Source: Spodoptera frugiperda
Lineage: Eukaryota; Arthropoda; Insecta; Lepidoptera; Noctuidae
DNA length: 64,000 bases
NCBI RefSeq assembly: GCF_023101765.2
Contig: NC_064217.1
Coordinates: 11,939,788 to 12,003,787, forward strand
Direction: 5' to 3'
Under the pieces are notes generated by a model, which worked only from the letters and a program-made list of their open reading frames with translations, was not told the origin of the DNA and did no database searches. A program made the position numbers and the translations under genes. This document shows, in pieces, positions 55,844 to 64,000 of the stretch; position 1 is the first letter of the stretch, and every line of letters begins with the position of its first letter.

Positions 55844-58147
55844 CTAGTCATCTTTCAAAAAGCTAAAATCTAACTTCTTCAGCAACTCCTTTTGCGAGTT
55901 CAATTTCAATGATAAATTCATTTGGCTTTGTCTTATCTTCATACTGTCCTCAATAAGAGATTTCAGTACTTCGTCATCTTCTAATTTGTTGGTCATTTTG
56001 ATGCAATGGTTAGATACAGGTTCTCCAATCTTGAAGTCCTTCTTCTCAAAGGACACCACACTGTATGGTACATTCGAGAACCCATCAGCATCTTTTACTA
56101 CACAGCTAATAGTTGCCCATGTACACTTGGTCAGCTCATCTAACAAGTTTGTCACATCAGTCATCAATTTATTGGTAGAATCTGCTGCATTGAGGACAAT
56201 GTCATCAATCTTTGAAAATTCTGTACTCACATCCATAAGTTTCAACACAAAGGCCTGTTGACGAACTTCTTGTAATATCTTGTTTCTGAGTTTGAGGCAG
56301 TAGTAACATATCTCTACTATGTCATGGCACTGTACTTCTCTACCTCGGTTAGCTGATTCACCTTTCTTATAATTCAAAAATGCTTTATAAGCATTAGCGT
56401 ACACAGCCTGGTAGTTGTGCTTGGTGACAAAGTTGTTGATGTCAGCTGTGATGACTTCGTTGCTGCGTCTAGTCGCTGACTGCAGTCTCACAGTGAGTTG
56501 GCTCCAAGCAGTTTGTAATTTTTGTATTCTTCCTGTAATGTCATCTGCATTTTTGAAAATCTTATCAAAACCGCCAAGTAAGTGAGATCCATTTGATTCC
56601 TTTAACTCAGTTATGTGTGCTTTTCCAGAATCAGTCATCTTCTTGAGTATTTCTTGTCTGGCAAGAAGATTACCAATATTTTTATCAACTGAATTGTGTT
56701 TCAATAACAACTGTTTTCCTTCACATTTCAGTGACTCAGCTCTAACAAACAATCCATTGATAAGAGAATCATACAACTCCATTTGTGACATAACAAGATA
56801 TAAGGCATTCTTGTATAAGTTTTGGCTGTTTTTATAATTATAAAATGCTTTTGGATGTTCCAAACACCTCTGTACTGCTTTTGGGACAATTGCTTCTACA
56901 TTGTCTTTCATAATATAAGTCTTGTTGTAAAGGAACAACATAATATTTTCATTCCAGTACTTAACAATACATTCATCATCCCCAGGCTCCATGTAGTTCA
57001 TCTGAGTTATCAAAATTTGTTCACTTGTAGGAATTTTGGTATCATTGCATATCTTAGATTTTAGCATTTGGACAGTTGTTGCATCATCAACTTCGTAGGC
57101 AAGCTTAGATAAAGTTGCTACAGAGAAAATATTAACTATTTTCTTTTCTAAAATCTTTTCAAGGACATCAAATATAACAATTTTACTGGCTTCCTCTTTC
57201 TGTTCACTTGGTATGTTGAAGGTTACTCGTGATGGGGAGTCTCTGCCTCTTAGTTTTGGATCCCATTCAAGAGCAATTCTCAGCCATTGCTCTATTAAGG
57301 CCTTGAATGGTTTGGAAATATAATTCTCTGGGAATACTTCATTTGAATATTCAATGTCCCCATGGAAAGTTTCATACACACATACATTTTCATGGGCCTT
57401 CTTCTTAACATGGGGCATCCACTGCACAGGGGCCATGAAGGGCAAGAATGGTCTTTTACCACAGATTAGTTCAAAAGCAACCAAACCAAATGACCAAAAA
57501 TCAACAGAATTACTGTATGTCTTGCTGTACATGATTTCTGGGGCTAGGTACTGTAAAGTGCCTACTAGACTGGCACAAACAGAGTTAGAATCTATTTCTT
57601 TAGCATACCCAAGGTCTATTAGTTTATAAATTACCTTTCTTTGGCCTTGCACAGCTACATTACTCTGTACTGAATCTAATATGTGCATCACAATATTTTC
57701 AGGCTTGAGATCTCTGTGTGTAATTTTGTTCTGATGTAGGAAATGCATAGCGCATCTGAGATCACTGAGTATTTGTCTAATTTGTTGTTCTTTGAGGCCT
57801 GCACATGATTCTGGTTTGTTGAGCACCTGCCGAAGGTCACCACCGCTGCAGTACTCCATACAAAGAATTGGTAGGCCCGATGGATTGGCGCGCTCGAGTC
57901 CTTTGACGAATTCTGGAGGCAAATCTTTGGTACCCACAATATTTGGATTGCGGCAGCCCTGTAACATTTCCACTTCCTTCGTCCATCGCGCTCTGTGTTT
58001 CTCAGAAAGTTCATCGCCCCACTGGCATGTCTTTATAGCTAGTTTCTCGTCTGTTTTTTTGTGTTTCCATAATACGACAGTACCAAAACTTCCTTTTCCA
58101 AGTTCCCTTTCCTTTATCCAATCACCAATAAATACTATGTCGTCCAT
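55844..58147 (-). CDS. IKKbeta: Inhibitor of NF-kappaB kinase subunit beta, single exon
   Basis: The 767-residue frame (human IKK-beta 756) starts MDDIVFIGDW. Kinase domain, about 10-300: glycine loop ELGKGSFGTV, Lys39 in AIK, HRDLKPEN (catalytic Asp146) and DLG (Asp178). The activation loop is SVCAS before LVGTLQYLAPE, so Ser189 and Ser193 match the paired activating serines of human IKK-beta. A ubiquitin-like region follows at about 320-400 and then a long helical scaffold domain. At the end LDFSFL (759-764) resembles the NEMO-binding LDWSWL motif. In insects this kinase (Ird5) acts in the IMD branch with the NEMO homologue Kenny, leading to Relish activation. No introns interrupt the coding region. 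It is divergent from the ZAD zinc-finger gene and convergent with MCMDC2. Confidence 0.94.
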   Translation of the reverse strand: MDDIVFIGDWIKERELGKGSFGTVVLWKHKKTDEKLAIKTCQWGDELSEKHRARWTKEVEMLQGCRNPNIVGTKDLPPEFVKGLERANPSGLPILCMEYCSGGDLRQVLNKPESCAGLKEQQIRQILSDLRCAMHFLHQNKITHRDLKPENIVMHILDSVQSNVAVQGQRKVIYKLIDLGYAKEIDSNSVCASLVGTLQYLAPEIMYSKTYSNSVDFWSFGLVAFELICGKRPFLPFMAPVQWMPHVKKKAHENVCVYETFHGDIEYSNEVFPENYISKPFKALIEQWLRIALEWDPKLRGRDSPSRVTFNIPSEQKEEASKIVIFDVLEKILEKKIVNIFSVATLSKLAYEVDDATTVQMLKSKICNDTKIPTSEQILITQMNYMEPGDDECIVKYWNENIMLFLYNKTYIMKDNVEAIVPKAVQRCLEHPKAFYNYKNSQNLYKNALYLVMSQMELYDSLINGLFVRAESLKCEGKQLLLKHNSVDKNIGNLLARQEILKKMTDSGKAHITELKESNGSHLLGGFDKIFKNADDITGRIQKLQTAWSQLTVRLQSATRRSNEVITADINNFVTKHNYQAVYANAYKAFLNYKKGESANRGREVQCHDIVEICYYCLKLRNKILQEVRQQAFVLKLMDVSTEFSKIDDIVLNAADSTNKLMTDVTNLLDELTKCTWATISCVVKDADGFSNVPYSVVSFEKKDFKIGEPVSNHCIKMTNKLEDDEVLKSLIEDSMKIRQSQMNLSLKLNSQKELLKKLDFSFLKDD

Positions 58148-58910
58148 TTCTTACGTATAAAAAATAGCGTATGTAGAACACAACTTACAGAAATTACGAT
58201 AGATATGATACCAAAAATAACTTTACGTTCTTGTTCATTTTACACAAAAGTATTGCGGGCAGTCACGCACGAAACTTTGTTTGATAACTAGTTTCTTTAT
58301 AGAGTCCATTTGCAAGCGAATATTTCAGATTTTTCTTCTAAATTTTTTTGTAACTTACCTACTTATTGTTATTGAGAGCAGTTCTTATTTGGAACAAGAA
58401 ATTTATATTTCAGCAAAGCGATGAAATAATGCAGACGTTCTGCAGTTTTTTTTTATGAATATTGCACTATTTATCTTTAATTAGAAAAGGAAGGAAAATG
58501 ACCCTGTGAAAACTTATTCCACGAAAATAAGGATTCGTTCCTTTTCATGCAACATTTAGCAATAATTAATTGCTAACTTGGTAAAATTACCTATTTCCTT
58601 AATTTAAATCAAAAGTCCAGCTATTTAGAAACTAGACTGAGCTGAACTAGTTCTGAAGGTACTTCTATTTCTAATTTATAGTTGAAATGTGTTCTATTTT
58701 TTAGTTCTAATCACGTTACGTTTTACATAGCGTAAAAAGTTTGTCCAATGTCATTATTGTCAGTGTCAACCAGCGTCAACCTGATAGTGTCAAATCAAAG
58801 AAACTGTCATCATCAGCAGAAAGCTGACTGTTTGTTGTTTTTTTTGTGATTTACTTAATTAAAGTAGAATGTTAATGATAATTCGTAGTAATAATTAAAT
58901 ATTAGCCACA
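58148..58910. promoter_or_regulatory. Divergent promoter region, IKK-beta / ZAD zinc-finger gene
   Basis: This 763-base interval lies between the two outward-facing start codons and must contain both promoters. I did not identify a kappaB-like or other specific site. Confidence 0.5.
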
Positions 58911-61900
58911 ATGTTCGACATAACTGATTTATGTCGCGGCTGTATGAAGGACAATGTAAGTTTAGTGAACTTATATGAAACAGTTCAAATTGAGGAGGAC
59001 AGCCTTCAATTAGCTGAATTATTGGTGCAATGTACGCCAGCGGAGGTACGTAACTTTAAATGTAATATCATTGATTTAAATATCAAATAAATTATAGTGT
59101 AACAATCGTAATTTTGTTGATAGGTAACCAAGGAGGATGGGCTACCACAAAACCTTTGTGATGCATGTATCAAGGTGTTACAAGTCGCGTACACCTTCCG
59201 AATACAGGTGATAAAGTCACAGGAAGAGTTAAAAAAGATCCTACAAACAAATATAAAAACAGAACCACTAGATGTCAGTCTAAAGACAGAAGACAATGTC
59301 CCGGACTATTTTGATACATTTGAAGATTTTAATTTTGATAATGATTTCCCCAAAACAGAACTTGAAAATGTGATATATACCTGTAACAAATGCAGTAAAC
59401 AATTTACTAAACACAATAAATATTTAAGGCATTTAGGAGCTCATGAGAATTTGTCCCTAGAGTGTAGTATTTGTAAGAAGTTGTTTGGGAATCAGGAGCT
59501 GTTAGACAAACACAAAGCGAAGCATGAGAAAACGACGTGTTTGATTTGTAATAAACATTTTGAGAAGGAAACTGAGTTACTGGAGCACATGGTGATGCAT
59601 ACCGAAGGATTAAATATAAAAGTTGAGAATGAGGTGTCCGTGAACATGCTTCGTTGTGTGGAATGCAATATAACCTTTACGAAAGCGAGATCACTAGCAA
59701 GTCATATGAAAAAACATAAAAACAAACAAAACCAGGCAGAATTTGTATGTGATACTTGTGGTAAGAGGTTTCTAAAGAAGTGTATATTAAAAAGACATTT
59801 GTCTATGCATGAGAAGAAGTACAAATGTGACGAGTGTTCCAAATCATTTGCAAGGCGAGATCAACTGGTGGCTCATGCATATAGCCATAAAGATAAGAAG
59901 CCCTATGTCTGTTCCTACTGCAAGAAAGGTGAGCTTATTCTAGTTACTATAATAAATAACTATCTTGATAAGATTTATATTATATTTCTTGACAGAAATT
60001 CAGAAATAAAGATATTATTTCTTTAAGATTCTTGATTCTTGAAGATTCTTTCGATCTTTAAGATCTAATTCTTATTTTAGCAAGAAATAATAATCATATA
60101 GTTGTACAATGTACAAAGTTTTTTTTCCAAACTACATATTATTCTTTAATAGACTTTTTAAAGACATTTTGAAATAAAGTCTAAAATCAATTGATATGTT
60201 TCCTTCCAGGTTTCTCCCAAATGTGCAGTCTAAAGGACCATGTCCGCACCCATACAAAGGAGACTCCGTACTTATGTTCGGAGTGTGGGAAAGGCTTTGC
60301 TAATAACTCCAATCTCCGGCAACATATGATGAGACACACCGGCATTAAACCTTTTGCCTGCAACCAGTGTCCCAAGACATTCTGTACTAAAGGTAACAAA
60401 ACTTGTCTATGCTGTTTAAACTACTTACTATGTTTATTCATGTTTCACGAAGTTAGTCGCAAGAGAACTTGTAGAGATGTGTTCAAGTCCATTGCAGCTC
60501 TAACTCGTTCATGCTACTCATGATTATAGGCCCCCGTTGTGGCTTGAAACTAGTCGCGTAATATCGTTAAATAATAACGTGAGTAAATTATAAAAAATGT
60601 GTTTTATAGCATTGCGTTCGTAGACGTTTTTGACGTTCAAAAGTGCCTTCCTGGTCTATTTAAATTAAATAATTTTTGAGTTTGAAAGAATTTCTTAGAG
60701 TTTTTGAGATTACAACGACTGAGGAACCAGAATACATTAGCGGTATGATGAGACAAAAACGATGCTAATTGTAGTTATAAGATTTTTATTTGTTATTGGT
60801 TGTTTATTTACGAGTTTGCTTTGCATAGAACGAAAACAAAACGAGCCGAAACCGCGTTCGGTTTATTCGATCATCGGGCAATCAGCGCGCCGAACGCGCT
60901 CTCGTAAGCGCGTGCTGCCGGAAAGCAAACTCATACTAAGGTTACAGTATCCAATCTCAATGAGTGGTCCTCCGTCCTACCGTTGCAGGGCAGATGACGT
61001 CCCACCTGACGACGCACACGGACGCGCACCCGTTCAAGTGCGCGGAGTGCGGCGCCGCCTTCACCAAGCAGAACTCGCTGAAGAAACACTCCCTCATACA
61101 TCTGCCTGTACGGCCGTTCGCCTGCGATACTTGTAATATGAGGTAATATCGGGTTTTGGATAGTTAACTTTATTTTAAGGGTGTAAAGTTTGCTTTTGAT
61201 TGCCTCGTTAGTCGAGTGGTCGCAAGTGTGACTGCTGGACAAGGGGCACTTGGCGGGGGCCAAGCAAAAGGGTTCAAGCAAAAAAATCGGCGCGGCCGTA
61301 TAATATTTTTTCTTGTAACAAATTATTTAATAACTATTCCCTTTATACAATAGTTAGTTATCCACTTCAATAATTATCTATCCATTCACAAATGGCGACA
61401 CTTGTAATAATGTACGATATCAAATTGTAGAACATGATTTCATTGTTACCTAACCTCAGCGTCAATGAAATGAATCATAATTCTCTTCATGCGTGTTTGA
61501 TGAATAAGGATATCTAAGTACTTCTGAATTGGACCTTTTTCACTACGTCGTTTGTGTTATTATGTTGCCTAAGATGGAAAAGAGGAGAATGATCCTCCGA
61601 CCAACCTAAGTGCTCATGCCTGACGGGCTATTTCTCAAATTAAAATTCTTCAGCAATAATGTTGGGAATTTATATCGGTTAAATTTTCACGTAGTAAGTA
61701 ACGGACTGTAGGGGGACTCCTCTCGAGGCCTCTGGTTGGCTACTCATTCTGCTCAAAGTTAATTTACCAATCAGAGAGCTTATAAACGAGGTGACGCTAC
61801 GTTTCGATCGCGTTAAAAAACAAACTGGCACTAGACCCTCTGGTCTTAGTAACTATTTGTGATCCCCACGTCTTTCGTAAACCATGCATCATAATATTTA

Positions 61901-63328
61901 TCTAATATCCACTATTTCTTCTCTCCAGGTTTACATGCAAAGACCATTTGAAGCGTCACAACAGGATCCACACGGGCGAGAAGCCATACAAGTGCAGCTA
62001 CTGCGAGCGCGCCTTCTCCCAGAGCAACGACCTGGTCAAACATACCAGGCAACATGTTGGACAGAATATTTACCAGTGAGTAGTTTTTATACCATTGAAT
62101 TTTCGACTTTATATCAATGACAGAAAGGTGAAAATCTTTTAAAAATATTGAAGATCAATAAATATTTACCAGAGTAGTATACTAGTTGTTATACCGTTGA
62201 ATTTTCGACTTTATAACAGAAACAGAAAGTTGAAAGTCTTATAAAAATATGGAAGATCGATAAATATTTACCAGTGAGTACTATAATACTTGTTATACCA
62301 TTGAATTTTCGACTTTATATCTATAATAGAAAGTTAAAATTCTTTTAAAAATATTGAAGATCAATAAATATTTACCAGTGAGTAGTATACTAGTTTTTAT
62401 ACCATTGAATTTTCGACTTTATAACAATTTACAGAACGTTGAAAATCTTATAAAAAAGCGCCACAACAGAAAATCAATAAATATTTACCAGTGAGTACTA
62501 TACCGGTTGTTATACCATTGAATTTTCAACTTTATAACAGACACAGAAAGTTGAAAATCTTGTAAAAATATTGAAGACCAATAAATATTTACCAGTGAGT
62601 AGTTTACTAGTTTTTATACCATTGAATATTCGACTTTATAACAGAAACAGAAAGATGAAAGTCTTTTAAAAATATTTAATACCAATAATGAATCATTCAT
62701 TAACGTGTATTTAATCGTTCTACATATCGAGTGTTCTTCATATCATGAATAGATTGCATGTTCAAATGTTTGCCTGATTGAGCGTTCAAATTATCACATG
62801 GTTTTTACTATATCGAAATAATTATCTTCATCTAAATATACAGGAAGACATAACTAAATTGTGCTTCGATCCGATCTTAAAATCTATCTCACAATTTTTT
62901 CCTAACCACAAAACATTCAAAATTTCAGATGCACAATATGCAGCGCACGGTTTCGTCTGGTTTCTGAACTGAAACACCACTACCCAGTGCACTTCGCAAA
63001 CGGTAAGAGTGAAGGGGATCAGAATGACTCTAAAGGTGACCCCAAGGACCCCACAGTGACCCCAGCCGACAACAAGACCCCCAAAGAGCTCCCCCTACTA
63101 GAAATGAAACCACAAAACGATTTCAACGAACTTATGACGTTCAAGAGTGAAAAAGAGCTCCCACAATTAAAACCGCCACCTGATCTTCCGATTTTGACCC
63201 TTAAACCACCTGAGAATAAAGACGACAATGACGTGATGGACTCCAACAGGATTGTTATTACTATAAACAGTTGTGATACGAACGGTGTCGTCAATGGATT
63301 TACAATAAAGATGCCCAAAGAAAGCTAG
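58911..63328 (+). CDS. ZAD-type C2H2 zinc-finger transcription factor, 6 exons, 13 fingers
   Basis: Exons 58911-59045, 59124-59928, 60210-60392, 60989-61142, 61929-62075 and 62929-63328 join in frame (phases 0,1,1,2,2) to give 607 residues. The N-terminal ZAD dimerisation domain shows C8-x2-C11 and C57-x2-C60. An acidic linker contains the sumoylation-like IKTEPLDV. Thirteen C2H2 fingers follow, from YTCNKCSKQF to YQCTICSARF. Four of them are interrupted by introns, and linkers such as TGEKPYKC are canonical. After the last finger a tail of about 115 residues is rich in Pro, Lys and Asp. Insects have large lineage-expanded sets of these nuclear DNA-binding proteins, so no orthologue is named. 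Intron 5 is a tandem array containing copies of its own splice donor. Confidence 0.95.
60530..60960. repeat. Repeat-like insert in ZAD-ZnF intron 3
   Basis: GGCTTGAAACTAGTCGCGTA and AATATCGTTAAATAATAACG at the left resemble a lepidopteran MITE I have seen before. A GC-richer right part (AATCAGCGCGCCGAACGCGC) reaches almost to the exon 4 acceptor at 60988. Borders are uncertain. Confidence 0.4.
61203..61280 (+). repeat. tRNA-like SINE fragment
   Basis: GTTAGTCGAGTGGTCGCAAG and TGTGACTGCTGGACAAGGGG look like a tRNA-derived head with an A box. It is related to 33434-33500 and lies in intron 4 of the zinc-finger gene. Confidence 0.5.
62066..62690 (+). repeat. Six-copy, ~103-bp tandem repeat that includes a splice donor
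   Basis: Units start with ATATTTACCA at 62066, 62162, 62264, 62368, 62481 and 62585. Each contains the blocks TACC(A/G)TTGAAT(A/T)TTC(G/A)ACTTT and, near its end, AAGA(T/C)CAATAA or a variant. The first unit starts inside coding exon 5 of the zinc-finger gene, and its ACCA/GTGAGT junction is the real donor. Five of the six units carry the same ACCAGTGAGTA junction; unit 2 has lost two bases there. Confidence 0.92.
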
Positions 63329-63734
63329 AACTAGACTGCAGAGGTTTGTAATTTAGAACCTTATTGCAACGCTACAAGGTTCATTTCTTAAGCTACTTTG
63401 CTATAATTTAGTCTTGTTTTGTACATAATAATTATGTATGGCTGTTACATTTCCTGCCAGTAACAAAATAGAAATTCTCGTTTTAACCGTAGTACTGTTG
63501 TATAATTTAGTTTTTACTCTGTATGTTCTACAAACTTTCAGAATGGTACTTTGAAATTATATACGTATCCACAGATAAAAAACTCAAAAAGTCTTTACTA
63601 AGTTGCTGCCAGTTGATCTTTGGGTAGTGACACACGCAGGACGTGATAGGTGCATAACAACTGCGGAAAATGTTTTAATATTGAACCTTTTGTACCATAG
63701 TGTATGTTAATTTATTTCGTTAAATATATTTTAT

Positions 63735-63865
63735 AGGCTTACCCCCTATTACATGGGACTTATAACATAAATGATGAAAAGTGGGTGTACATTGTATAGT
63801 GGCATTACATGCTGTAATGTGCATCTCTGCCTACCCCTTCGGGGATAAAAAGGCGAGATGCTACG
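63735..63865 (-). repeat. Dispersed repeat family F, inverted, in a 3' UTR
   Basis: CCCCCTATTACATGGGACTT, GTATAGTGGCATTACATGCT and CTACCCCTTCGGGGATAAAA are the reverse complement of the family members near 8662 and 10000. It lies about 400 bases past the zinc-finger stop, so it may be part of that mRNA's 3' UTR if the signal ATTAAA at 63921 is used. Confidence 0.75.
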
Positions 63866-63920
63866 TTACGTTAAATATATTTTTGTTTAATCTAATCTAA
63901 CGACCAATTTGTAATCTCAA

Positions 63921-63926
63921 ATTAAA
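63921..63926 (+). terminator. Candidate poly(A) signal of the zinc-finger gene
   Basis: ATTAAA, the commonest variant hexamer, about 590 bases after the stop. No AATAAA was seen earlier in this 3' region. Confidence 0.3.
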
Positions 63927-64000
63927 GGCTGTAAACTAACAAGAGGCTAACATCATATTATTTTTAAAAATTAAATGATTTTTATTTTATTTATATTGTG

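Noticed and set aside
1..64000. CRISPR arrays, operons, ribosome binding sites, rRNA or intact tRNA genes
   Set aside because: The window is animal nuclear DNA. The only tRNA-like sequences are SINE heads, and the only tandem array is the intronic minisatellite, whose units are contiguous without unique spacers.

Overview
This is a stretch of insect nuclear genome, almost certainly from a moth or butterfly and probably a noctuid-like moth. The call rests on the intron/exon genes (GT-AG introns, AATAAA poly(A) signals), the AT-rich spacer, the set of orthologues, and interspersed repeats of kinds familiar from Lepidoptera: tRNA-derived SINEs whose antisense reads GIEPATRC, R1-clade LINE ends, and the 'CTACCCCTTCGGGGATAAAAA' type of repeat. 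The species assignment is inference; no search could be run.

Layout. 1-46: antisense stub of an R1-clade LINE. 2486-5005 (-): a four-exon small multi-membrane-pass protein (224 aa). 7590-17227 (-): ten-exon signal recognition particle receptor alpha (612 aa), with introns full of repeats, including a young 5'-truncated LINE flanked by a 15-bp target duplication. Head to head with it, 17905-21285 (+) is proteasome subunit Rpn2/PSMD1 (two exons, 1001 aa). 22759-23196 (+) is C1D, the nuclear exosome cofactor, which meets the three-exon ADP-dependent glucokinase (24705-26503, -) tail to tail.

26504-51433 is a roughly 25-kb gene-poor tract. It holds a pogo-like DNA transposon with a surviving psq/CENP-B-type DNA-binding ORF but no catalytic domain, several MITEs, many copies of two dispersed repeat families, and one convincing orphan coding exon (37878-38130, -). 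It ends at a GC-rich island carrying a Delilah-type bHLH gene (51434-51904, -).

53175-54917 (+) is a single-exon MCMDC2-like meiotic MCM relative. It faces a single-exon IKK-beta (55844-58147, -), the NF-kappaB pathway kinase, complete with activation-loop serines and a NEMO-binding-like C-terminus. Divergent from IKK-beta is a six-exon ZAD plus 13-finger C2H2 transcription factor (58911-63328, +). Its fifth intron is a six-copy, ~103-bp tandem array that has copied the 5' splice donor into nearly every unit.

The genes are not an operon and mostly serve unrelated housekeeping roles: ER targeting, proteolysis, RNA decay, sugar phosphorylation, immunity, meiosis. The only organisation visible is pairing by promoter (SRP receptor/Rpn2, Delilah/MCMDC2, IKK-beta/ZAD-ZnF) and by 3' end (C1D/ADPGK, MCMDC2/IKK-beta).
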